From contig JAYUQC010000142.1 in assembly GCA_043759735.1 (NCBI GenBank), positions 1-10,525 on the forward strand: DNA of 10,525 nt. Direction: 5' to 3'. Both the position numbers and the translations under genes were made by a program. Position 1 is the stretch's first letter. Each line of letters opens with the position of its first letter. The notes under the pieces are model-generated. The model saw nothing but the letters and a program-made list of their open reading frames with translations. It was not told the origin of the DNA and did no database searches. The stretch is from CAISIP01 sp043759735 (lineage in GTDB: Bacteria; Pseudomonadota; Gammaproteobacteria; Burkholderiales; Burkholderiaceae_C). This document shows positions 1 to 6,234 of the stretch, piece after piece.

Positions 1-93
1 TTGCAAGGGGCAAAAGGCAAGACCTGACCCCGGCAACTCCGACATCCGCACCACGCGATCTCACTGCGCGTCGTGTCGATGCGGGTAACTTCT

Positions 94-124
94 AGGACAC
101 TGCCTGCAGCGATAGCCCTATGAT
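94..124 (+). promoter_or_regulatory. Possible sigma-70 promoter for the monooxygenase gene
   Basis: A TATGAT hexamer at 119-124 matches five of six bases of the -10 consensus. An AGGACA at 94-99 matches four of six bases of TTGACA, but the spacing of 19 bp is longer than ideal. Transcription would start near 131, leaving a leader of about 50 nt. This comes from visual inspection only. No operator or riboswitch-like structure is evident in the first 181 bases. Confidence 0.35.
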
Positions 125-181
125 TGAAAATCCGGCCGCGCATGCGGGCGGTTCGTCCTGACGCAGCAAGGAGACTACCGC

Positions 182-1984
182 ATGACCGATCTGGCCGTCC
201 ACCCCACCCAAGCCGCCAGCGCCTGGCTGGCCGACTTCAACAACGCCCTCGCGCGCCAGCAAGTCGACGCGGTGATGGCGCTGTTCGGCGAGGACAGCAA
301 CTGGCGCGACCTGATCGCCTTCACCTGGAACATCCGCACGCAGGAAGGCCCCGACGCGATCCGCAAGATGCTGCAGGCGCGCCTGGCCGACGTGAAGCCG
401 TCCAACTTCCAGGTCGAGGGCCAGGCCACCGAGGCTGGCGGCATCATCGACTCCTGGTTCACCTTCGAGACCGCCGTGGCGCGCGGCCGCGGCCACCTGC
501 GGTTGAAGGACGGCAAGGCTTGGACGCTGCTGACCACGATGACCGAACTCAAGGGCTTCGAGGAGAAGAAGGGCGCCAACCGCATCAAGGGCGCGGAGCA
601 CGGCGTGCATCCCGGGCGCAAGACCTGGGCTGAACTGCGCGAGGAAGAGGCCATGACACTGGGCTTCACCGAGCAGCCCTACGTGGTGATCGTCGGTGGC
701 GGGCAGGGCGGCATCGCGCTGGGTGCGCGTCTACGGCGCCTGGGCGTGCCGGCGATCATTATCGAGAAGAACGCTCGTCCCGGCGACAGCTGGCGCAAGC
801 GCTACAAGAGCCTGTGCCTGCACGACCCCGTCTGGTACGACCACCTGCCTTACCTGCCGTTCCCTGACGACTGGCCGGTGTTCGCGCCCAAGGACAAGAT
901 TGGCGACTGGCTGGAGATGTACACGAAGGTGATGGAGCTGAACTACTGGGGCAGCACCGTCGCGAAGAAGGCCAGCTACGACGAGGCGAAGGGCGAATGG
1001 AACGTCCTCGTCGAGCGCGACGGGAAGAAGATCACCCTGCGCCCGAGAGAACTCGTCTTCGCGCTGGGCGTCTCGGGCTATCCGAGCGTACCGAATATCC
1101 CCGGCGCCGAGACCTTCCTCGGAGAGCAGCACCACAGTAGCCAGCACCCCGGCCCCGAGGCCTTCCAAGGCAAGAAGTGCGTGGTGCTGGGCTCCAACAA
1201 CTCGGCGCACGACATCTGTGCCGCGCTGTGGGAACACGGTGCCGAGGTGACGATGGTCCAGCGGAGCAGCACGCACATCGCGCCGTCGGATTCACTGATG
1301 GAACTGGCTCTGGGCGGCTTGTATTCCGAGCAGGCGGTGAAGAGCGGCGTCACTACCGACATGGCCGATCTGATCTTCGCCAGCATCCCGTACAAAATCA
1401 TGGCGCCGATGCAGGTGCCCGTGTACGACGAGATGAAGAAACGCGACGCCGACCTGTACGCACGGCTGGAAAATGCCGGCTTCCTGCTCGACTTCGGCGT
1501 CGACGGCTCGGGCCTGTTCATGAAGTACCTGCGCCGCGGCTCGGGCTACTACATCGACGTCGGCGCGTCAGAGCTCGTTGCCAACGGCAGCATCAAGCTC
1601 AGGAGCGGTGTCAGCATCGAGCGCATCAACCCGACGAGCGTGACGCTTTCCGACGGCACCGAACTGCCCGCCGACCTGATCGTTTACGCCACTGGCTACG
1701 GCTCGATGAACGGCTGGCTGGCCGACCTGATCAGCCCCGAAGTCGCCGACAAGGTCGGCAAGGTCTGGGGCCTGGGCTCGGACACGCCAAAGGACCCGGG
1801 GCCGTGGGAAGGCGAGCTGCGCAACATGTGGAAGCCAACGCTTGTGCCGCGCCTGTGGTTCCACGGCGGCAACCTGCACCAGAGCCGGCATTACTCGCAG
1901 TTCCTGTCGCTGCAACTGAAGGCGCGCTACGAGGGACTGCCGACGCCAGTCTACGAACTGGCGCCGTCGCACCACAAACGCTAA
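182..1984 (+). CDS. NTF2/SnoaL-like domain fused to flavin-containing monooxygenase (FAD/NAD(P)H oxidoreductase)
   Basis: A 600-residue flavoprotein, probably a soluble cytoplasmic NAD(P)H-dependent monooxygenase of the FMO/Baeyer-Villiger class; its substrate cannot be read from the sequence. Residues about 8-150 look like an NTF2/SnoaL-like alpha+beta domain. The FAD Rossmann motif GGGQGG is at 172-177, with the ribose-binding acidic residue E195 closing the second strand. FLGEQHHSSQH at 312-322 resembles the FMO signature FxGxxxHxxxH. A second dinucleotide fold begins at VVLGSNNSAHD (334-344), where the usual second glycine is N339, as is common for the NADPH site of these families. ATGY at 503-506 is the conserved C-terminal motif. 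The start is fixed by AAGGAG at 168-173, 8 nt before the ATG. The gene stands alone, with no cofactor or transport gene beside it. Single-domain FMOs are usually about 450-500 residues, so the extra length is the N-terminal domain. Confidence 0.9.
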   Translation: MTDLAVHPTQAASAWLADFNNALARQQVDAVMALFGEDSNWRDLIAFTWNIRTQEGPDAIRKMLQARLADVKPSNFQVEGQATEAGGIIDSWFTFETAVARGRGHLRLKDGKAWTLLTTMTELKGFEEKKGANRIKGAEHGVHPGRKTWAELREEEAMTLGFTEQPYVVIVGGGQGGIALGARLRRLGVPAIIIEKNARPGDSWRKRYKSLCLHDPVWYDHLPYLPFPDDWPVFAPKDKIGDWLEMYTKVMELNYWGSTVAKKASYDEAKGEWNVLVERDGKKITLRPRELVFALGVSGYPSVPNIPGAETFLGEQHHSSQHPGPEAFQGKKCVVLGSNNSAHDICAALWEHGAEVTMVQRSSTHIAPSDSLMELALGGLYSEQAVKSGVTTDMADLIFASIPYKIMAPMQVPVYDEMKKRDADLYARLENAGFLLDFGVDGSGLFMKYLRRGSGYYIDVGASELVANGSIKLRSGVSIERINPTSVTLSDGTELPADLIVYATGYGSMNGWLADLISPEVADKVGKVWGLGSDTPKDPGPWEGELRNMWKPTLVPRLWFHGGNLHQSRHYSQFLSLQLKARYEGLPTPVYELAPSHHKR

Positions 1985-2013
1985 GAAGACGCCGGGCCGC
2001 TCCCAAGTTTTCT

Positions 2014-2035
2014 TGCACCCCCTTGGGGGGCTGCA
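2014..2035. terminator. GC hairpin after the monooxygenase, possible terminator or dispersed palindrome
   Basis: A C5-TT-G6 core is flanked by TGCA on both sides, with a two-base bulge on the right, so the stem can form on either strand. It lies 30 nt past the monooxygenase stop codon. No T-tract follows, so intrinsic termination would be weak. From memory, CCCCCTTGGGGGG motifs are very frequent between genes in Comamonadaceae, so it may be a genome-wide repeat rather than a dedicated terminator. Confidence 0.45.
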
Positions 2036-2127
2036 CGCCAGACAAGTCGGCGCGCAGCGACGAGATTGACGCACGCCAAGGCGATTCGAAATACCCGCAT
2101 TCCGGGCGCAGTTCGCAATTTCCAATT

Positions 2128-2147
2128 TGTAGCACTCTTGTGCTACA
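2128..2147. promoter_or_regulatory. Palindromic operator of the toxin-antitoxin operon
   Basis: GTAGCAC (2129-2135) and GTGCTAC (2140-2146) form a perfect inverted repeat around TCTT, extended by one T/A pair to 20 nt. It ends 29 nt before the antitoxin ATG. A possible -10, TACATT (2144-2149), overlaps its right arm. Ribbon-helix-helix antitoxins typically bind such palindromes and repress their own promoter, so binding here would block RNA polymerase. The repeat is seen directly; its use as operator is inferred. Confidence 0.65.
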
Positions 2148-2176
2148 TTGAGGCCGGACCCGAACGAGGAACCGCA

Positions 2177-2461
2177 ATGGCAACCACCACCATTCGAATC
2201 GAAGACGAACTCAAGGCACGCGTCGCTGTTGCCGCAGGGATCACTGGCAAGACAACCCACGCATTTATCCTCGATGCGATCGCCCAGACAGTGGAGCAGG
2301 TAGAGTTGGAAACGGAATTCGATGCCATCGCGGAACGGCGTTGGGCGACGATCATGGCGACAGGCAAGACAGTGCCATGGGAGGCAGCCAGAGAGCATCT
2401 GCTTGCCCGCTCGCGCGCAGAGCGACCGCGCAGGCCTGCTGCGCGAAAGCCGAATCCTTGA
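2177..2461 (+). CDS. Ribbon-helix-helix (CopG-family) antitoxin
   Basis: A 94-residue protein. Residues 1-45 have the ribbon-helix-helix pattern: a short basic beta strand (TTTIRIEDELKARV), a helix, a turn at GITGKTT, and a second helix (HAFILDAIAQTVEQVE). Such proteins dimerise, pair their strands in the DNA major groove, and use the C-terminal half to neutralise the toxin. The C-terminal end is rich in Arg, Ala and Pro and is probably unstructured without the toxin. The ATG at 2177 is chosen because AGGA at 2167-2170 sits 6 nt upstream and the domain begins at once; an upstream in-frame ATG at 2066 would add 37 residues that read straight through the operator. The toxin gene starts 14 nt after the stop codon, so the two are co-transcribed. 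Confidence 0.85.
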   Translation: MATTTIRIEDELKARVAVAAGITGKTTHAFILDAIAQTVEQVELETEFDAIAERRWATIMATGKTVPWEAAREHLLARSRAERPRRPAARKPNP

Positions 2462-2475
2462 CGGGCGCGTCGTCC

Positions 2476-2775
2476 ATGTCCCGTATCGAAACTGCGCCGG
2501 AGGTATTGGACGACTTCGATCGATTTCTGGACCACATTGCGCAGTTTGACGTTGGCTCTGCTCCGCAGCGTATTGCCGAGATTGTTGACGCGGTACAGAT
2601 TCTCGCCTACAACCCGCTGATGGGCCGTCCTGTACGAGACGGAAAAAGAGAACTGGTCATCGGGCGCGGTTCGCGCGGTTACGTGGCCCTGTACCGTTAT
2701 GTCGCGAGGATCGACACGGTGTTTCTACTTGCGGTGCGCAGCCAGCGGGAGTCGGATTACAAGCGGGGAAGTTGA
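2476..2775 (+). CDS. RelE/ParE-superfamily toxin
   Basis: A 99-residue protein with the pattern of the RelE/ParE fold: two N-terminal helices (about 8-22 and 28-46), the linker YNPLMGRPV, then beta strands ending in YVALYRYV and TVFLLAVRSQRESDY. The NPxxGRPV turn and the alternating strands near Arg-rich segments are typical of plasmid-stabilisation toxins of the ParE type. Members either poison gyrase (ParE) or cleave mRNA on the ribosome (RelE); the sequence does not show which. No strong Shine-Dalgarno precedes the ATG, so translation is probably coupled to the antitoxin. A TTG at 2458 overlapping the antitoxin stop is an alternative start that would add six residues. The following 250 bases (2776-3025) contain no ORF I can support. 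Confidence 0.82.
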   Translation: MSRIETAPEVLDDFDRFLDHIAQFDVGSAPQRIAEIVDAVQILAYNPLMGRPVRDGKRELVIGRGSRGYVALYRYVARIDTVFLLAVRSQRESDYKRGS

Positions 2776-3025
2776 AATGGCGTTGCGGGCGCGACTCCAT
2801 GGCGACGGACGCGCCGTCTGACTATGGCCCGATGGGCCGAGATGCATCGCCCTGGCTTTTGGACAGACTGTGTACAGACCCATTTGGCCGAAGGTCTGGG
2901 TGTCGCGCGGTGGCTTGCGTACGCTGGCGCACAGACGGACGGTGTCGGCCAGAGCAGCATCAACCCATGTCGCCAACGTCCGCCCCACTGCATTCTTCGC
3001 CGGCCAGTCGGCTGACACCGCGTCC

Positions 3026-3142
3026 ATGACAGCGTACCAGGCATTCAAGATTTTCAGCCATGTCGTGCTTGCCATGATGCTGGCCGGCATCGTCTACGCC
3101 GGCATCATCGCCGTCACCTACTGGACCGGTATCAGCGTCTGA
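3026..3142 (+). CDS. Small single-pass membrane protein at the head of the nor operon
   Basis: A 38-residue ORF starting MTAYQAFKIF and ending YWTGISV, consisting almost entirely of one hydrophobic helix (about residues 12-32) with a Lys/His-containing N-terminal segment, which suggests N-in, C-out topology. It ends 16 nt before norC in the same direction, so it is probably co-transcribed. I do not recognise a named family; it is shorter than NorF and lacks that protein's two helices. Tiny one-helix subunits such as CcoQ or CydX stabilise other heme oxidases, so a similar role beside NorCB is possible but inferred. No clear Shine-Dalgarno precedes the ATG. In-frame GTG codons at 2942 and 2870 could give 66 or 90 residues, but the added part is Arg/Ala/Thr-rich with no visible domain. 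Confidence 0.55.
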   Translation: MTAYQAFKIFSHVVLAMMLAGIVYAGIIAVTYWTGISV

Positions 3143-3158
3143 TGCTGCCGATCGAATC

Positions 3159-4022
3159 ATGAACAAGCGACAGGCGAGGCTTTTCGCGATCGGTTCGACT
3201 GTGGTGGCTGCGATGGCTTTTCTGGGACTGACGATCGACAGTCACCGGCAATTCCCCAAACTCACGAATGCACAGAACATCACGCCGGCGGTCACCCATG
3301 GCAAGGATGTCTGGCACAAGAATAACTGCATCAATTGCCACACGCTGTTCGGCGAAGGCGCCTACTACGCACCCGACTTGACCAAGATCGCGCAGCATCG
3401 TGGCGCCGCGTATTTGCAGGCTTACCTGAAGGATCCGTCGAAGTTCTACGACGAGCAGCGGCACCGGCGGCTCATGCCAAAACAGGACATGACCGAGGTC
3501 GAGATCGCCGACCTGGTGTCGTTTCTCGATTGGGTGAGCAAGGTGGACAACAACGGTTGGCCGCCGCGGCCGATTCTGGTGACGGGCGCTGGTATCGGGC
3601 CGATGGGTGCATTGCCAACCGGCCAGGTGGCGGCGGCTGCCGTCATGGCGGCGCAGCCGCCCGCAACCACTCCCGCTGTCGTTGGCAAGGATCCCATCGC
3701 GCTGGGCGAGATCGTGTTCAGGACGTCGGCCCCCGCGTGCGCAGCGTGCCACTCGTTGGTGGCTGGTGCCAATATGGCCGGGCCGTCGCTGGCCGGCGTT
3801 GCCACCCGCGCACAGCAAACGATAGCGTCGGCCGACTACAAGGGCCAGGCCAAGGATGCAGCCGCGTACCTGCGCGAATCCATCACCCAGCCCAGTGCAC
3901 ACGCGGTTGCCGGTGCGATGTATTCGGCGAGCGGGGTGTCGTTCATGCCGGCCACCTACGGCAAGGATCTGAGCTCCGACCAGATCATCCAACTGGTCGC
4001 CTACCTGGCAACTTTCAAGTAG
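3159..4022 (+). CDS. norC: Nitric oxide reductase cytochrome c subunit NorC, extended with a second heme c domain
   Basis: The electron-entry subunit of cytochrome c-dependent NO reductase. One N-terminal membrane anchor (about 8-26) holds periplasmic heme domains. The first has CINCH at 57-61, the NorC-type GEGAYYAPDLT at 65-75 and a probable axial ligand M106 in RRLMP. A Gly/Ala/Pro-rich linker (about 140-175) leads to a second cytochrome c domain with CAACH at 194-198, GPSLAGV at 208-214 and M263 in SFMP. The protein is 287 residues, while the usual NorC is about 150 with one heme, so this is a diheme form. It could relay electrons from a soluble donor through the second heme to the first and then to NorB. 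norB starts 28 nt downstream. The start context has no strong Shine-Dalgarno, so the exact start rests on the position of the membrane helix. Confidence 0.93.
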   Translation: MNKRQARLFAIGSTVVAAMAFLGLTIDSHRQFPKLTNAQNITPAVTHGKDVWHKNNCINCHTLFGEGAYYAPDLTKIAQHRGAAYLQAYLKDPSKFYDEQRHRRLMPKQDMTEVEIADLVSFLDWVSKVDNNGWPPRPILVTGAGIGPMGALPTGQVAAAAVMAAQPPATTPAVVGKDPIALGEIVFRTSAPACAACHSLVAGANMAGPSLAGVATRAQQTIASADYKGQAKDAAAYLRESITQPSAHAVAGAMYSASGVSFMPATYGKDLSSDQIIQLVAYLATFK

Positions 4023-4050
4023 TCCGGCGCCCGACTCAAGGAATATTGCC

Positions 4051-5424
4051 ATGCGCTACAGGTCCCAATCGGTTGCCTACTGGTACTTCGCCGTCGCGAT
4101 GGTGCTGTTCGGTCTGCAGCTCGTGTTCGGTCTGCTGTCAGCCGCCAAGTACCTCGGCCCGGATCCGCTGCTCTACATTTTGCCGTTCGATGTGACGAAG
4201 GTCATCCACACCAACCTGCTGATCGTGTGGGTGCTGACCGGCTTCATGGGCGCGACCTACTGGATGGTGCCGGACGAATCGCGCACCGAGTTGTACAGCG
4301 TCAAGATCGCCTATGCGCAGTTGGTGCTGTGGACCCTGATGGGCGTGACCGCCGTGGTGGGTTACCTGTTCCGCTACGGCACCGGCAACAAGCTGCTCGA
4401 GCAGCCGTTGCCGCACAAGATCGTCATCGTGATCTGCATGCTGCTGTTTCTCTACAACATCGGCATGACGATCTGGCAGTCGAAGCGCTTCACCACGACC
4501 GAAGGTGTGCTGGTGCTGGGCCTGGGCCTGGCTGCGGTGCTGTACCTGCCGGCCCTGCTGGAGTATGAGAACTACACGGTGGCCATCTTCTACCGCTGGT
4601 GGACCATCCATCTGTGGGTCGAAGGCGTGTGGGAAATGATCCAGGGCGGTTTCCTGGCCTATCTGCTGATCCGCCTGTCGGGTGCCGACCGCGAGGTGAT
4701 GGAAAAATGGCTGTACGTGATCGTCGGCCTTGTCTTCATCGCCGGTATCCTTGGCACGGCGCACCACTACTACTGGGTCGGCGTGCCAGCGTACTGGCTG
4801 CCGATCGGCGGCATCTTCAGCGCGCTGGAGCCGCTGGCGCTGGTCGGCATGGCGATCTACGCCTACTCTGCGATGCGTCGCTCGGGCATGTCGCACCCCA
4901 ACACGCTGGCACTGCACTGGACGCTGGGCAGCGCCGTGTTCACCTTGTTCGGCGCGGGTCTGCTGGGGCTGGCCCACACCTTCCCGGACGTCAACAAGTG
5001 GACCCATGGCACGCTGATCACCGCGATGCATGGCCACGCCGCGTTCTACGGTGCGTACGCGATGATCACGCTGGCGATGATCAGCTTTGCGCTGCCGGCG
5101 ATGACGCCCGCAAGGTCCGAGCAGGGCAGCAGCATCGGCTACTGGTCGTTCTGGCTGCAGATCGGCGGCATGTTCGGCATGACGTTGTCCTTCGCCACCG
5201 CGGGTATAGCCCAGGTCTACCTGGAGCGCATTCTCGGCATGGGTTACCTGGACGCCCAGCTGAAGATACAGGTGCATTTCGTGATGCTCGTGGTCACCGG
5301 GTCGATCTTCGCGATCGGCGTGGGTCTGTTCATCTACGACTTTTTCCGCCATGCGCCGCGCTTCGAGGTGGATGACGGCCGCAAGCCGGGGCTGCGGCCG
5401 GTGGTCACGCCCGCACCGGCGTGA
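4051..5424 (+). CDS. norB: Nitric oxide reductase catalytic subunit NorB
   Basis: The catalytic subunit of cNOR, a heme-copper oxidase superfamily member that reduces 2 NO to N2O at a heme b3/FeB centre in the inner membrane. At 457 residues with about 12 hydrophobic segments it has the family's normal size. Seen in order: H53 in VIHTNLLIVW (low-spin heme b); LEQP with E117, in the region that contributes to the interface Ca site; H187 in HLWVEG with E191 and E195 (FeB ligand and essential glutamates); H238-H239 in GTAHHYYW (FeB); E260 in SALEP; and H327 and H329 in HGHAAFYGAY (heme b3 and heme b). All metal ligands are intact. The usual GTGHH reads GTAHH here, a mild change. AAGGA at 4038-4042 gives a good ribosome site. 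The stop codon overlaps the norQ start. There is no quinol-oxidising N-terminal extension, in keeping with a separate NorC. Confidence 0.97.
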   Translation: MRYRSQSVAYWYFAVAMVLFGLQLVFGLLSAAKYLGPDPLLYILPFDVTKVIHTNLLIVWVLTGFMGATYWMVPDESRTELYSVKIAYAQLVLWTLMGVTAVVGYLFRYGTGNKLLEQPLPHKIVIVICMLLFLYNIGMTIWQSKRFTTTEGVLVLGLGLAAVLYLPALLEYENYTVAIFYRWWTIHLWVEGVWEMIQGGFLAYLLIRLSGADREVMEKWLYVIVGLVFIAGILGTAHHYYWVGVPAYWLPIGGIFSALEPLALVGMAIYAYSAMRRSGMSHPNTLALHWTLGSAVFTLFGAGLLGLAHTFPDVNKWTHGTLITAMHGHAAFYGAYAMITLAMISFALPAMTPARSEQGSSIGYWSFWLQIGGMFGMTLSFATAGIAQVYLERILGMGYLDAQLKIQVHFVMLVVTGSIFAIGVGLFIYDFFRHAPRFEVDDGRKPGLRPVVTPAPA

Positions 5425-6218
5425 CCGCCTGGGCGGCGCCGGAGCGCGAGCCGTACTACTTGCCGGCCGGGGACGAGCTTGCGATCTTCCAGCAATGCCA
5501 CGCCCGCGGCCTGGCGGTGATGCTCAAGGGTCCCACGGGGTGTGGCAAGACACGCTTCGTCGAGCACATGGCCTGGCGGCTGAAGCGCCCGCTGGTGACG
5601 ATTTCGTGCCACGATGATCTGACGGCCAGTGACCTGATCGGCCGATTTCTGATCCGGCACGACGGCACGGCCTGGCAGGACGGACCGCTCACCCGCGCCG
5701 TGCGCGAGGGCGCATTGTGTTATCTGGACGAGGTCGTCGAGGCGCGCCAGGACACGATGGTCGTGCTGCATTCGCTGACCGATCACCGGCGCTTCCTGCC
5801 GATCGACAAGACCGGCGAGACGATCATGGCCGCGCCGGGCTTTCAGCTCATCGTGTCGTACAACCCGGGTTACCAGCGCATGCTCAAAGACCTGAAACCC
5901 AGCACGCGTCAGCGCTTCGTGGCGCTGGATTTCGACTTCCCGCCGGCGCTGCAGGAGGCGGCAATCGTCGAACGCGAGGCGGGCGCCGACCATGCGACTG
6001 CGATGGCGTTGGTGTCGCTGGCGCGCCGACTGCGCGGCCTGCGCGATCGTGGTCTGGCGGAAGTGCCGAGCACGCGGCTATTGATCGCCGCCGCCGGCCT
6101 GGTGGCCAGCGGCATCAGCGCGCGCCAGGCCTGCTACACCGCCATTGTCTCTCCCTTGTCCGACGACGAATCGCTGGTTGGGGCGATGCGCGATCTGGTC
6201 GACGCCACCTTCGTCTGA
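5421..6218 (+). CDS. norQ: NorQ, MoxR/CbbQ-type AAA+ ATPase for NO reductase activation
   Basis: A 265-residue cytoplasmic AAA+ ATPase that works with NorD to mature NorCB, probably by driving FeB insertion. The Walker A motif GPTGCGKT is at 37-44, Walker B is ALCYLDEV with D103 and E104, sensor 1 is N148 in SYNPG, and a candidate arginine finger lies in STRQRF (161-166). The C-terminal 80 residues match the helical lid of the CbbQ/NorQ group. The start is a GTG at 5421 that overlaps the norB TGA in a GTGA arrangement, which indicates translational coupling. There is no independent Shine-Dalgarno of note. Length and gene order (norC-norB-norQ-norD) are standard. The alternative name CbbQ is less likely because no RuBisCO gene is near. 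Confidence 0.95.
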   Translation: MTAWAAPEREPYYLPAGDELAIFQQCHARGLAVMLKGPTGCGKTRFVEHMAWRLKRPLVTISCHDDLTASDLIGRFLIRHDGTAWQDGPLTRAVREGALCYLDEVVEARQDTMVVLHSLTDHRRFLPIDKTGETIMAAPGFQLIVSYNPGYQRMLKDLKPSTRQRFVALDFDFPPALQEAAIVEREAGADHATAMALVSLARRLRGLRDRGLAEVPSTRLLIAAAGLVASGISARQACYTAIVSPLSDDESLVGAMRDLVDATFV

Positions 6219-6234
6219 ACGCGGGTCGCCATGC

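Noticed and set aside
2725..3090. Minus-strand ORF over the nor leader
   Set aside because: It overlaps the toxin end and the small membrane ORF, has no recognisable family and no start signal, and its composition is typical of chance GC-rich ORFs.
4138..5352. 404-codon minus-strand ORF inside norB
   Set aside because: It is a shadow of norB, rich in His, Gln, Arg and Asp as expected for the antisense of a hydrophobic gene; norB ligands are all intact on the plus strand.
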